A stretch of 64,000 bases of DNA. It comes from Corythucha ciliata. Lineage: Eukaryota > Arthropoda > Insecta > Hemiptera > Tingidae. The stretch covers positions 5,642,001 to 5,706,000 of the forward strand of contig CM075941.1 in assembly GCA_038030265.1 (NCBI GenBank). The letters run 5' to 3'. Positions 16,686 through 29,597 of the stretch are shown here, piece after piece (the first letter of the stretch is position 1; each line of letters opens with the position of its first letter). A program made the translations under genes and the position numbers. Under the pieces are notes generated by a model. It saw only the letters and a program-made list of their open reading frames with translations, did not search any database and had not been told where the DNA came from.

Positions 16686-19600
16686 TTATATCAACCTCGA
16701 ATTTTTAAGATAATATATTAGTAAGCTGTGAACGAATCTGTACTGGGAAATGTTCTGAATCATGAGCATACGCTGGTGGCGAAGCAGGTAGACAACGCGG
16801 GCTATGTCCAGCTCCTTTAAAACGAATAATTATGTTATAGGAAAGGGTGTTTTTCATTGGGAATTGAGTTAAAATAAGAAAGCGTTACTTGATTATGGTC
16901 GTGAGCGAAAAGGAGGAGATCGCAAAGCATTGTGACGGCTGTCGGTCCAACGCCAGTACTGCAATGAATAAGAACCGGTGGATTTTTATTGTGACCCGCT
17001 GGGATTTCAGTGATGGTGTGCTGGCGAACGGAGCTCATTTCTTCCAAAAACCCTGTACACACACATACGCGTTAATTTGACAATCTACTCGCCTCTCGAA
17101 TGATGAGTATGATTTACCGAGGAAATGCGGTACGGAGTTTGGACAGCCCTGATGTCCCCATTCGCTGTACTGTAAATGCCATACACCGCGTGAAGATCTC
17201 GTGTCTGCGTGGTGTAGCATGACTTTGGACGTGGCGCAGTGACCCGTGGCTTGTGAAAACTGTAGTAAAACTTCAAACTGGGAGAACGAACAAAGAATTA
17301 AAATCTGAAGTCACTTTGGAGCTTTGGTGGTAAAAGGGAGGAGGGGGAACTCACATGCCCAGCTTGAAGTATTCTCTCAGGAGAGGGTAAATAAGGCGCA
17401 ATTTCTTCGCCCGGAGCCGGTAGAGAGACGATCAAGTACACCTGAGCTTCCCAGACCATTTGCCAAAATGAGCTGATGGTTGAAGGGAGCGGGCTTTGAG
17501 CTGCGATGTAAAACCTTTGTTGAGAGCCTACCGTTGCCTGCAATGAGTGGAAAAAACTTATAAACAATGCGTTCTGATTAAAATGGTTTGTTTTTAATGA
17601 AAAGTAGGAGGATGGTGTGGTGGATGAGTTCCACCAACTCCCAAGGTGCATCAACTGCGTCAACGAACGGCGCGAAAACACCGCCCACCACACCCGCGAC
17701 CATCGGTGCCCATCCCTAATAGCAGCGACCCAACAAGCCGTCCGTCACACGGATTACGGCACAACGGGACCTACCACCGCCGAGCAGAATACCGAACAAA
17801 TGGAGACATCAACCCCGCAACACACCGACATAGCCACCACGACCAATAATGGATAGTCACACATCGTTGAACTACCTCCGCCTCGGACAAATCAATATTG
17901 CAGGCCAACGAGTGACGTGGGATGAATTACGTGAAACCCTTCCCTCTCTCGAAGTCGACATCCTGGCTTTACAGGAAGTGCCGTGCCTCCCCTCTTCAAA
18001 CTTAGGCAATGCCAGCCGTGTGGCACCTCCATCGTTCAACGCCGAACAGAAAACTGCTCTGGTAGTCACTAATCCTCGGGTCGACGCCGTCTTCCTCCCA
18101 CGTCACTCTACACCCTATATCACACTGTCGCATCTGTGTGCATACCGCCACCATCAACGCTAGAACGCGACATTCTTGCCCACCTTGAGGAACTGTTCCG
18201 CACGTTCCCAAACGTAATACTTCTGGGCGACTTCAACGCGTGGGCGCCGGAATGGGGGTCCACCCGAGTTGATGCCAGAGGCACCCGCCTCCTCCACTTG
18301 ATTGAAACGTATGATGCTCGTCTGCACAATGACCCGAGCCAGGACCCCACTTTTGCGGGACCGCAAGGGGAGTCCTACAACGACCTAACGATCACAACAG
18401 GACATATCCCAGTAACCCCAGTGGCCTGGACAATCACCGATGACATTGTCACATCGGACCACCGATTCATCCGCACCACCATCCCGTTCCGATCACAGGG
18501 CCGGCCATTAGGGAAAGGCCCAACAAGATTGGACTATACCAACGCCAACTGGCCAGCCTTCCAAGCACTGGGTAAGATGAAACGCCTGAAGAGACTTATA
18601 CCGTCCCAACCAGGCGACGAACGGACAAACGCACACAAGTCATACGTGCAACAGCGAAAACTGTATAAAAAACTAATAAGAAGGGAGAAGCGCCGTTCGT
18701 GGCGACAACTAACCTCGGAAGAGCTCATGTCCAACGCATGGGGCATCCCATACCAGATACATCGAGGCAGATGCTGCCCAAAACCGCTCCTCACTGCGAC
18801 GCAGCATTCACAAGATATCAGTACCGTCCCTTGAGGCCCTCCTTACAGAACTCTTCCCGCAGGACGACCCCGCCCAGGACACAGAAGAAGATCAACGAAG
18901 CCGTGCCACAATCAATGAGATGCCCGACACTCATGACGCTCCACCGTGGACACCGGAAGAAGTGGAGGAAGTCCTTGCGATCAGCCCCCTACGAAAAGCC
19001 CCAGGGCCATCCAGGATCACAGGCAACATGCTCCGGAATCTCCCCAACTCAGCAATTGCCATTTACACCTTCCTCATAAATCAATGTCTCGACGCGGGCT
19101 ACTTTCCAACAATATGGAAGCGAGGGATTATCAGCCTCTTACTCAAGGACACGGACCGCGACCGAAGTGACCCCACGAGCTACAGGCCCATCACACTCCT
19201 CTCCGCTGAAGCGAAAACATTCGAAAAGCTTATTGTTGGTCGCCTCCCACAATCAATATATGCACAATGTCACCGGTGGCAGTTCGGGGGCATGCCGGGA
19301 CGATCCACGGAACAAGCGATCTATCACCTGAAACACCAGATCAATGAGGCCGTTGGCCGCATCGTCGCAGTCATCTGCTACGACATCACCGGAGCTTTCA
19401 ATGCCGTCTGGTGGCCTGCGCTACTGTCAGAACTTCGAGCCAGTGACAACCCGCGAAACATTTACGCGCTTCTCCGCAGTTATCTAAGTGATCGACAGAT
19501 CCAGCTAAGCTACGGCAGCTCCACCGCTCATCGAGAACTCACGCGTGGATGCCCCCAAGGTGCTGTCCCGGCATGCCTCCTATGGGCTGTCGGTTTTGCG

Positions 19601-22600
19601 CCTCTCCTCCGGGAACTCGAGAACGCGGGCCTAGCGGCCACGGCATTTGTGGACGACCTGGCCATCGTAATCTCGGCACCAGAACATCAGCTGCTACGAC
19701 AAGCCTTCCGCCGGACACCATTGTCATGGAATGGTGCAGCTCACGCCGCCTAACAGTGAACTACGCAAAATCACCCTAACTATCTTCCGAGGCAACTTCC
19801 CTGCGCAGCGGAGCATCTTAACAAGCCATGGCCAACCCATGCCTCTGACACAAACTGTCCGGTACCTCGGGGTGATGCTCACGCGCTCGAGCCTACCCAC
19901 TCATCACCTTTCGTACCTACTACGCGCGACCAGCTCCGCCTGCGACTTCCTACGAGGCATCTCGGGCCGAGGATGGGGACCATCCTTTCATCGACGAATG
20001 CTTTACTACAAGACGGTTTTCGTGCCAAAAGTGGCATACGCATGCACTACATGGTGGCCCCGAGCGAGAACAGCGGATCGTAAGATAGCACGATCGATAC
20101 AACGGCGCTTCCTTATAGCAGCCCTCCGAGCCTATTCAACTACGTCCCACCTAGCACTTCATATCTTGGCGGGTGTACTACCACTAGACCTGGAACTGGA
20201 CATCCGAGCTGCAACAAGAGCTCGAATCCTCGGAGAAACACAGCCAACCCCACTCTGGCTGGCTGATATCCCTGCGACTCTGACTCCGACTGAATATTTG
20301 AAGGAATGCCGACGCGCAGCCACCCTCCAATGGCAAACTGAATGGGACAGTGGAACGACAGGGCGCCACACGCACCCAATCCTCCCATCAATCGAGGACC
20401 GCTTTCGAAAGAAGTGGAATTTCCTTAGCTACCCGGCAGTACAGCTCCTCTCCGGCCATGGCTCCTTTAACGGCAAATTACACTTCCACAAACGCCGAGA
20501 TGAACCTACCTGTCCCTGCGGCAGTGAACCGGAAACAGCGGAGCACATTCTGCTAAGGTGCGATCTCTTCAGCTCCCTTCGTGCTAGATGGGAAATACCT
20601 CAGGACCTCAGCCGCCTCTTAACAACAAAAGCAACGACACGTCGCTTCTTAGCCTTTGCAAACGCCTGGCAACACCGTAGAGGCACAGGACCCGCCATGA
20701 TAAACAGATCGGCGGTACAGGATACCCAGAGCACTGATGTGTGATGTGTAGTACTCTTGATTAGCAATAACCACCGCTGAATACATACGTCGCACCGCGT
20801 TCACAGCGTCCTACGTCGCTCTCAATATGCTCAATGGTCAACAATAGCTGTACATCAGTTGCCCCTTAACTCATCAACGGGTATCACTCCTCGTCCCACA
20901 CAACACCTGTAAACTCCCCACCGCCAAGCGGTCCACACCGGTAACGTGCCAGCCTTGACCAACTGGCACGGCTGACGGGGAGTGGGGCGAGGATAACCAG
21001 GACTTGCACGAGTCGGGTCACTTCCTAGTCGGGTTTAGTCCGTTTTTCACCCGGTTATGTGCCTTTCAAGGCATCAAGCTGGGGCGGGAAGAAGGCACAC
21101 ACCTGGATGAGTTCCCGGTCCGAACCGGTCGGTTTTTCAATAAAATTGCAGATAACAACAGGAGCGTAGGCATCACTTGATCTAGTAGTAGTGGAGGGGG
21201 GTACCTTCACTGGAGAATATGTCAGATGCACCATCACCTCTATATTGCAGGCATATACATATACATATACCCCCCCCCCCAACAGGAGAACTGGTAGTTC
21301 ATCAATCAGAAAATCGGCACTGAAAATGGTCAATTCATCGCCAACAAATGAATTCCAAAGAAAGCGTCTTTTTTTGGACTCCAAAACTGAAAACTAACAT
21401 CTCTGCTGGGAAACTGTCGTTGTACCCTTCTATTCCGGATTTTTGTCCAAAAACTGACAAATTCCCCCTAGAAAGTGATACTTAGGTCACCTGTGATTCT
21501 GTACAAGCTCGGTAACTGCGGTACAATTTAGTCTCTTTAATTGGAATAATTTACAATCGTTAGGAAATCACAAGCATTCCACCACTGCAAAAATGTGTTC
21601 AGTCTGGTGCGGTGCGCTAGGCTACACACGTTTTCCTAACCCACCCCAGTGTACAAAAAACTTGGGTTTCAAGTCATCGAAAAACCGCGAAATTATCATT
21701 TTGAAAAGGCCAAACTAACACGCTAGATTGACGTTTTTTCCGGAGGTAAAAATGAAAAAATGATGTTTTTGTGAGTCAAATCTTTAAAACCGACATCTAA
21801 ACGAGGAAACACATCAACTATAGTTTTTTCAGCGCCTTAAACCCACGAAATTGTTGTTTTTTAGTTGCCCCGAATCCAGAAATTGGTATTTTAACGAGCA
21901 GAAACTGTGAAATTATTTTTTGTGTGTGTGCGAGCCCACAAAAACCGGATTAACAGGGACCAAATCCGAGGAATTGGGAGTTTTAGTGAGTCAGAATGTC
22001 GGAAATGGATTTTTAGCGAGCAAAATCCGCGTAATAGGTATATTTTTCAGGAACAAAACCCCGCAAAATTTGATTTTCTCATGTGTCAGGGGGCTAAAAC
22101 CCGCAAAATATGCGCGGAATTCATAAGATTTTCAGTGTAGTGAGCAAAATCAATGAAATAAGTTAAGTGACGGCTCTAAGGCAATAGTTTTCATCAGTAA
22201 AATCCGCGAAATTGGTTATTTAGTGAACCAGACCTGCCATAGTGGTTTTTCTTTTAGAGTGCGGCGTCATAGGCTGAGGAATTTCTTACGCCGCGATGTA
22301 CCCCAACAAAATTTCAACATTTTGGAGGCGCGAAATTTGAAGTTTCCTGGCTCAATATTCGCGAAATTGCAAGTTTGAGGTCCTTAGAGCGAAATTGAAA
22401 GTTTGAGGTACCGGATTTTTTTTTTTTGGACGGGCGCAGATCTTGGTCTAGCCGGCACCGCCCACCTGCCCTTGACGAATAGCCGTACAATAACATTTAT
22501 AGCTAGGTATATTATGTTTGTAAATTGGCGATTTCTGGTCGTAATTTCAACGAAATTATTAAAAGTTTCGTGCTTAGAGTATTAATTTAAGCGAAACTAC

Positions 22601-25600
22601 AAGTTCAGGGCAGGCCCTAGTTAAAGCAAAATTGCGAGTGTTGGGACATTTTTGTGACGGCGAATCCAAACCGGACCCCACAGCGCCAAGAACCTGACGA
22701 CTACCCACGAAATTGGAAGACACAAAGTGACCCGAGTTCGTGGGCAATCACGCCTCTTGATGGCGAGAATTCAGAGGCACCAGGAAAATGTGCCAATGCG
22801 GTCATAATATGGGGGGGGGGGGTCACGGGAAGAACCTCTCGAACTCGTCACTTGGTACAGAATTCGTCTTGCTGTTCGGATTCTTCAAATCAGACATTGG
22901 ATGTGTGATTGAAATGAGTGCAGGGCGGTTTTCTGATTCCCAATGACCCGACTTTGCTCGACTTACGGTTATGTGAGAAGCGTTGATATATCCATGGCGG
23001 TTTTCTTTACTCGGAGACAGCCTCACCCTGTTATCCTCATACGGAAGGACGTCCATAAACCTAACGGAAGAAATGAAAAAACAAAAACGTTAGTATTCTT
23101 CACGGGGCCTTTTCGGGTGGAACACACCTGTTTCTCTGGACATTTTCAGCGAGAGTAGCCGTCGAAAAATCGCAGTTGTTCTTTTGTTTTGGTATTTTGT
23201 CGAAGTCAAATATCAATTGACTGTCGGATAGTTTCTTTTCGAGGATTTGGCACTATTGAAACATTTTCAGTTTAACAAAACTGTTAACGTTGAAGGGATG
23301 GTGGACTTAACCATTGCTTCCTTTGACAGAGGAACTCTCGACGGCTCCGGGTAGTGTTTCTGTAGGGTTGACGAAGTCGAAGAGTTGGATTTATTCTTGT
23401 GACCACCTAGTAAAGTCGCCCATTTTCGTCCTTTACTCTTCCCAGTTTTGCTTAGAGTTCCACTGTTGGAGCCTTCAGAGCTTTGCGTCGACATGTCTGT
23501 TTCAAAGCCACATTTTATTTCTTCTTTAAATTGACGCGGAGAGGATTAGAAATAAAATATCTGTACCGAGTGACACTTCAATGAAACGGTCAGCAGCTAG
23601 CGACTCCCTCGGTGCTGGTGTCGGTATTTGCTGTACGTTAGTTTGTTGTTTGGGTAACTCTTCCTGGGGTTGAGAAGGCGACGCTACAGACGATTGCTGC
23701 AGTTGTAACTGAGAGGATGGTCGCATTTCCGGGGCTGACTGTATGCTCGCGGCTCGACTCCTAGGTTCGTTGCCACCGTTTTCGACGGCCACCCACGGAA
23801 GTGGAACATTTTCATAGATTGGCTCGCTTACTCCACCTAAAAAAAACAAAGATAAGAAAACGGATTTAAGAGTATTACTTTTTTTCTTTAAAAAAAAGAA
23901 GGAAAGTGATGACTCACCTTGTCTTTGAGTGAATTGCCTAATAGGAACTTGGGGTTGACCGGGTGGAGGTTGATGTATGAAGGCGTTACTACGACCCATG
24001 TAGTACAGTATGTTATTTCCAGCCACTTCATCCAAGTGCTGATAACAATTATAATCGTTAGGCAATTGTATGCACGTAAAATTCATTAAAATAATCTTCG
24101 ATTGACATTAGATGATAGAAATCAGAGGATGCATGTGTTCTTGTTACGTTTTCCTTATAGCCCAATTCCGCACGACCGCCCGACAACAGCAAGATAGGAT
24201 TTATGTATTAATTTCTGTATTTAAAAAATTTAGGTTAAGCCAATTTAATTCCTTCCAAAATGCCATTTTAATTCCTCCACCATTTCGTTTAATTGTCCAT
24301 TGTTTTTCGTTATGCAACAAAAGCTTCCTTCTCCTTTTTTTTTTTATAAAAAAAATTGTAATCTTCGACGTTATTTTCGCCCCTACTTGTTGATCTACGA
24401 GAGCTGCGAGATTCGCGTAGGTCCTGTGCGCGTGCGGGCTCGTCACGACGTATTGAGGCCCCCCGCCCATACCTAAATGGCGTCCCCTCAAGCACACTAG
24501 GTCTGGACTCGAACCACTCACCTAAAGTAGTGGATTTTCATTTTAAGCCAAAAAAAAGGGATGGGCGAAAGCCAGAGAGAAAGGCAAGACTAAAAATATG
24601 GTGAGGTGGGGGTGGGAGGAGATGAGCCTGGGAGCACCAAACTGGATTCGTACACGCTTAAATAAGTATTCGTCACATACCTGAGTGCTTATAAATGTAT
24701 GAGTTGGTTGTTGAGGTTGTGAGGCAAGATCAGGGGTCGAGTTACTGTTTGGACGATATGGTGGAGGAGCTTTGTACAACTGGACAACAACGCCTCCGTC
24801 AGTAGCGTCGAGTTCAGGCGTGCTATTGTACGAGAATTCTAATTAGAGCACACAAAACAAGGTTTTGGGCAACTACCTCACCTGTAAGTGTGTAACCCAG
24901 GCATATTCAGTGGACGGTGATTCTCGACTTGGTTTACGTAAACTCGTTCAACACGGGCCACATCTGGGAAATGTTTGTAAGCGTTTCGGCCTCCGAATTG
25001 ATTGAGGTTATTATCGTGTAAATTCGTCTGGTGAATTTCAGGTTGACTACTGTACATCATGGGTTGGCTCTTATATTTATTTTGTACAGCCGTTTCATAG
25101 TCAGGAGCCGGTCTGTACGATGGTAACATTGCCCTGAAAATTCCTTATTTTTTTCAGCTTTTCCCCCATTAAATTTTGACCGCGTCAAAACACACTCTAA
25201 TACCTCAATCTTTCCATGTCATGATGATTCGAATGTGCTAAATCAAGGCAGGACGTTGACTGGGCCCTCTGTCGGTCAACAACTTTTAATCTTTCAGTCA
25301 CAATAGGATCAACTCTGTCCAATTCTTCGTGACTGCTAGCCAGCTGGTTTTCCTATTTTTATAAACGAAAAACAAGGATAGAAAAGACCCAGTTGGCTTA
25401 TAACTCAATGAACATACTTCACTGCCACTAAACTGGGTGAAAAGACTTCGAACTACTTGGGCGGTGTTCCCGTTGTCGTTCTCCATTTCATTGCACTGCC
25501 TGAAAAAGGTGTGCTGTCGCCCCAAACAAATTAATTATTGCTTCAATACAAAATTCTTAGGATCCCTCCCCCCGGTGCTACGTGAGCGGGAATCGCGCGA

Positions 25601-26898
25601 TTTCAAAGTTTTCAGCAAAAAACGCCCCCTTTAGTGTTCTCCAACTGTGCGTTTTCGATGAAAATCGCGAGGCCCGCTATAAACGTTAAAATCGCGCGAG
25701 TTCCGCAGGACACAGGGTTTAGCGTGTTTAGAACACAAAAGAAACCAAAGTCACCTGGTGTACACACATCCTCCAGATGTATTTGGCAGTTTCAACATCA
25801 GGCAATTGAAACTGAGCCGAATCCTCAGGATCCTGACATTCCGTCCCGAAATTTCTTTTATGATTCACTACGTTCGTTATGTCTTTCCATCTTAAAAAGA
25901 AAAATTTTAATACGTTAAGGTGATATCAACAAAACAGTCACAGTCAGCATACTTGTACGTCTTAGGTGGAGTGTTGTTTTCATAATTGACAGTGATCCCA
26001 GTTAGGGATACACCAATTACAACTTCGATACCGCTCTCATCCTGAAATTTTAAGAGGCACGACGAAGAGTTTAAAAACAACGCCATTTTAAAAATTATTT
26101 TCAATTTTGTGTCACCTTGGCGAGAAATGTCTCTTGACCATAACCTTCCAGCTGTTGAGCCGCTATAATGTAATATTCTTCGGCAGTGCTCTGCGGAAGA
26201 CCCACGAGGGCCGCGTGTTGATAAATTACCGCCTGAGTTAAACTCTCTAGATGGCCTTCAGCGATCATGTGCTACAGTTGAGGGAGAGGGGGTTGATAAT
26301 AACCAAATTTTGTTAAGATTTTTACTTTCCGAGTCTAAATCGTTGGTGGGGTGCTTACTTTAGGGAAAAGAGCAAAGTCCTTGATGTACTCAGCCGTGTG
26401 TCTTTCGAGGTCATGATTGCCAAATTCGGCTATAAAAGAAAAACATTTTGTTATAGTCTACCACAAAAAAACCTGGTCAGGGGGGGGGGGAATAAAATGA
26501 ACGAAAATTGTATGAACTGACTACAAAATAATAATAATGATAATAATAATAACACCTTGCATGCAATAACTAGCAAGCATGCTCGCCTGCTTCAAATTGC
26601 AGCAAATTCGTCCTTCGATGACATCTTTTTTTAGCTGCAGGAAATAATGATACCTGTTGGAAGAAATTGTTTCCAAAATTAGGGCCACTCGAAATAGTTT
26701 TTCCGACCTTCCCTTTTTTTCTCCTAACCTCGATATCTCGTCATTAACGAGATTAATTCCGGTCACGTAGAACATAACCCTCAAGTACAAATTGGGCTCG
26801 CGTGCGTATTTGTCCAACTGTTTCTTCAACGGCCGTTCCATTTCAACCCATCTTGGCGCTCCGTGTCGGTTGACGTAGCGTAAACCGAAAAACTCGGG
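16686..26898 (-). CDS. PTPN14: FERM-domain protein tyrosine phosphatase, PTPN14/PTPN21 (Pez) family; catalytic residues lost; 5' end missing
   Basis: Family members are cortical or cytoskeletal proteins with an N-terminal FERM domain, a disordered linker and a C-terminal PTP domain, linked to Hippo/Yorkie and junction control. Twenty exons join in frame to 968 residues plus stop: 26898-26729, 26653-26556, 26429-26359, 26271-26116, 26041-25953, 25890-25755, 25495-25418, 25352-25204, 25133-24882, 24822-24681, 24521-24387, 24038-23918, 23836-23567, 23496-23312, 23252-23128, 23060-22967, 17537-17355, 17277-17118, 17052-16889, 16814-16686. FERM covers about residues 1-265 ([22 protein letters not shown]). 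The linker carries [15 protein letters not shown] and two SSPDLV/STPDLA motifs. The PTP domain is about 685-968 and ends NSRLI before the stop, as in vertebrate PTPN14/21. The WPD loop reads WGHQGCP and the P-loop [11 protein letters not shown], so the acid and the arginine are gone. FERM lobe F1 is absent upstream. Some small-exon edges could shift by a few bases. Confidence 0.93.
16943..16963 (-). other. Degenerate PTP signature (P-loop)
   Basis: The cysteine codon is at 16961-16963 and the position of the invariant HCx5R arginine is at 16943-16945. The latter reads CCG (Pro) on the minus strand. The loop is HCSTGVGP: cysteine kept, phosphate-binding arginine replaced. Confidence 0.9.
17600..21050 (+). 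mobile_element. R1-clade-like non-LTR retrotransposon, frame-broken, antisense in a PTPN intron
   Basis: LINE ORF2 remnants run along the plus strand in several frames. The apurinic endonuclease part is at 17849-18510 ([38 protein letters not shown]). The RT part is at 18920-19700 ([38 protein letters not shown]). The thumb and C-terminus are at 19731-20744, with a [15 protein letters not shown] zinc-knuckle-like motif. No RNase H was seen, which with the C-terminal CCHC fits the R1 group. The frame changes near 18140, between 18760 and 18920, and near 19700-19735, so it is dead. A short upstream frame (17617-17856) may be the ORF1 tail. It is visibly more GC-rich than the host exons. The 3' UTR ends near 21050. 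It lies in the 5.4 kb intron 17538-22966. Confidence 0.85.
21300..22640. repeat. Degenerate ~30 bp array, 'CCGCGAAATTGG..TTTAGTGAGC' family
   Basis: Diverged units combine CCGCGAAATTG(G/A) with TTTTTAGTGAGCAAAA, period about 28-32 bp, clearest at 21900-22420. Inside the same PTPN intron as the LINE. Open frames inside it are products of the period. Confidence 0.7.
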
Positions 26899-26999
26899 CT
26901 AGAAAAACAACGAGGGAATTATAAGTTAGATATTTTTGACGCAATTGGCCGGGTTGATGGGGTGGGGTGGTGTACCGGGGTGGGGGGTTGAATCATTTC

Positions 27000-28065
27000 C
27001 GCATTCGTCCAGGGATTGATGTAGGTCGTGATTGTCTCCTTTCTATGGTCCCATCCCCTCCCCCACAGGGCTCACCATCTTTCTATTGAGAATTAAAGTA
27101 GCCCCCCTTCCTCACCATAGTCGTTAGGATACGTGTGTGAAAAAAAGGTATTCCGAGAATATGGTGTTAGTGACCTCTTTTTTTTCCATTTTCACAGTGG
27201 CTCCCACTATCCCTCTACGTGTAATTTCAATTGTTCTACACGCTAGAAGCATTGCATCATTTCATTCTCAATTATGAGAGCACTCCTTGGAATGTTTATG
27301 ACGAGATGTTCTCATCGCTACTTCCTCGCGTGGATCTGGTTCACAAAAACACTCTTTTTTTCTGTTTTAATAATTAATTCATCATTTTTTACCGACTGGT
27401 TTTTAAAACTAAAGAAAGACTATTTAACGTCTCGTAATCTTCATAGTTTGTAGTTTTTCAGTCCAATTTTAGCGCATAACATTGACATTATGACATATCT
27501 CGCCAGCACCCAGCAGTGTTGGAGTACTTTGCACCCGCCAGCTCACAATTTTTAGGGTGATGTAAGGTCGGAATGATTCACTCTGCGGTGTAACGTTGTG
27601 CAACTGGGTTTATGATCCATTGACAAAAGAGGGAGATAACGAGAATCGAAGGTCAGAAATGAAAATATTCCGTTCAAAAAGACGGAGCCGCTATACGCAT
27701 TGCGTTTAGGGATGCCTGGACAAACCCCCTGCCCCCTTCTCCTACTGGAGCCGTCTAGGGGCTAGGCGTCCTTTTCTTGCAATGGCAATGAAATGACGTG
27801 AACGCTTTATGACAGTCGAAAGTGTTAAAGACCAAACAGTGTGAGGGCTAAGTCCAGTGACGCACCGATAGCGGGGCTCTCAGACATTGGAAAAAAAAAA
27901 AAAAAAAAATCATTTGTCACTAAATTGTCAGTTTTAGAGTCGAGTATTCGGTTTCTTCGGGTTCAGAAACAAATTCTGCGGCCCAGCCCCATAACACGCC
28001 CTAAGGAGTTATCAACGGCCAGTGGGAGTTATCCATTGGCAGTGGAAGCCTTCAAAATTTGGTGA
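27000..28065. other. Upstream of visible PTPN exons, nothing recognised
   Basis: This should be intron or 5' sequence of the PTPN gene. No FERM F1-lobe exon with a matching phase was found. G-rich short runs near 26960-26990 and a poly-A run near 27890-27909. Confidence 0.4.
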
Positions 28066-28223
28066 CGATCCGGTAATTTGCTGACCCCCTTCTCTCCGCA
28101 CCGAAGCGTGTTGAATTCTGCAGACCACTCAATCGGAACACTTTCGGGCGAGTTATGGCATGGTCCGCAGAATTTAACACGCTTCGGTGCGATGAGAAGG
28201 GGGGGCAGCAAATTACCGGATCG
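28066..28223. repeat. Hairpin MITE (~158 bp)
   Basis: Starts CGATCCGGTAATTTGCTG and ends with its complement. Inner arms share CTTCTC(T/A)(C)CGCACCGAAGCGTG. A simple foldback with no coding. Confidence 0.85.
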
Positions 28224-28890
28224 CTTTATGGTGAGTTATGGGATGGTCCGCAGAGTTTGTTTTGTTGGAACCGCCAATTAGAAGGAACCAGCGGGGTTCG
28301 AGCGTCAAAATCACAAGTTTGTTTGGAAGGAAAAACTAGATATCGTGGCTATAAACTGGTAGCTCACGAAGTCACGACAGAAGTGTAGAAAATTCCCAAG
28401 TTTTTTGGCCAAATAATTAATTCCTGGGCTTGTGTTTGTTTGCTTGTGTGATAGTTTTGGAACTGGACCCCCCCCCCCACATTATATAGCAAGTTTCACA
28501 GTCAGAGAAGCAGTCGAAGAGAGTAAAATCATCAGTTTTACGACCTGCAGCTTCTGTGCTAGAAAACACGTTTATTAGCAAAACCAGTAGGATACTGAGA
28601 GTTGCATTTCCAATTTTTTGATTGAATGGTCAGGTTCCGGATCGAAATTGACATTTCCTATGGAAAAGTGAAGTTTCGAAAAATGATAATTTTTGTAGAG
28701 AACAGTATGTCTGATTTTAGCTTATAGGGCCCGTTCACAAACCATTTGTTACTCGCGTTGGTTACGCCTCTGTACGCAGCCTATCAAAATGCTTCATTTT
28801 TCGAGGGAATAAATTTGAATTGTTAGTAGAGTCGCTTAAACTACGAGGGTTAGTGGTTAAATCATGCAAAAATCTGTAGCCGTAGGAGCC

Positions 28891-28916
28891 TACATACATA
28901 CATACATACATACATA
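28891..28916. repeat. (TACA)n microsatellite
   Basis: Six or so perfect TACA repeats. On the minus strand they follow the retroelement fragment at 28920-29097, so they may be its 3' tail. Confidence 0.8.
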
Positions 28917-28919
28917 ATT

Positions 28920-29097
28920 CCCATTACGCGTCGAGCCCAACGATCTTCTAAGCACCATAGAACACTCCTGTTTTACTTCCTGTTCTTTAATATTAGTCTC
29001 CAATGAGGCCATTGTTCTAAGCAGGTCACTCCGAGACGGTGGTCGCGGGGGCACATATTTGAGACCTTTGTTGAGCACCTCACACTCCTTTTCCGAG
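28920..29097 (-). mobile_element. Retroelement fragment, Penelope-like?, cut by assembly gap
   Basis: The minus-strand frame reads ECEVLNKGLKYVPPRPPS followed by a helical stretch. This resembles the 'LNKGL.F.P' motif before the RT domain of Penelope-like elements. It runs straight into the N gap. Only about 60 residues are visible, so the class is tentative. Confidence 0.4.
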
Positions 29098-29597
29098 NNN
29101 NNNNNNNNNNNNNNNNNNNNNNNNNNNNNNNNNNNNNNNNNNNNNNNNNNNNNNNNNNNNNNNNNNNNNNNNNNNNNNNNNNNNNNNNNNNNNNNNNNNN
29201 NNNNNNNNNNNNNNNNNNNNNNNNNNNNNNNNNNNNNNNNNNNNNNNNNNNNNNNNNNNNNNNNNNNNNNNNNNNNNNNNNNNNNNNNNNNNNNNNNNNN
29301 NNNNNNNNNNNNNNNNNNNNNNNNNNNNNNNNNNNNNNNNNNNNNNNNNNNNNNNNNNNNNNNNNNNNNNNNNNNNNNNNNNNNNNNNNNNNNNNNNNNN
29401 NNNNNNNNNNNNNNNNNNNNNNNNNNNNNNNNNNNNNNNNNNNNNNNNNNNNNNNNNNNNNNNNNNNNNNNNNNNNNNNNNNNNNNNNNNNNNNNNNNNN
29501 NNNNNNNNNNNNNNNNNNNNNNNNNNNNNNNNNNNNNNNNNNNNNNNNNNNNNNNNNNNNNNNNNNNNNNNNNNNNNNNNNNNNNNNNNNNNNNNNN
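29098..29597. other. Assembly gap (500 N)
   Basis: Exactly 500 Ns, which suggests a placeholder of unknown true size. Different retroelement fragments abut its two sides. Frames drawn across it are meaningless. Confidence 0.95.

Noticed and set aside
17085..17276. Minus-strand frame starting [10 protein letters not shown]
   Set aside because: Wrong frame of PTPN exon 17277-17118. The frame reading [12 protein letters not shown] and [10 protein letters not shown] is the family one and agrees in phase with both neighbours.
18002..18366. Several minus-strand frames opposite the R1-like LINE (also 20140-20391)
   Set aside because: Antisense shadows of the LINE coding strand, kept open by its GC-rich codons; no similarity of their own.
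24505..24517. Minus-strand GGTTCGAGTCC, a good pol III B box
   Set aside because: It lies in a PTPN coding exon (24387-24521) that encodes the SGSSPDLV motif in the correct frame. The resemblance is coincidental.
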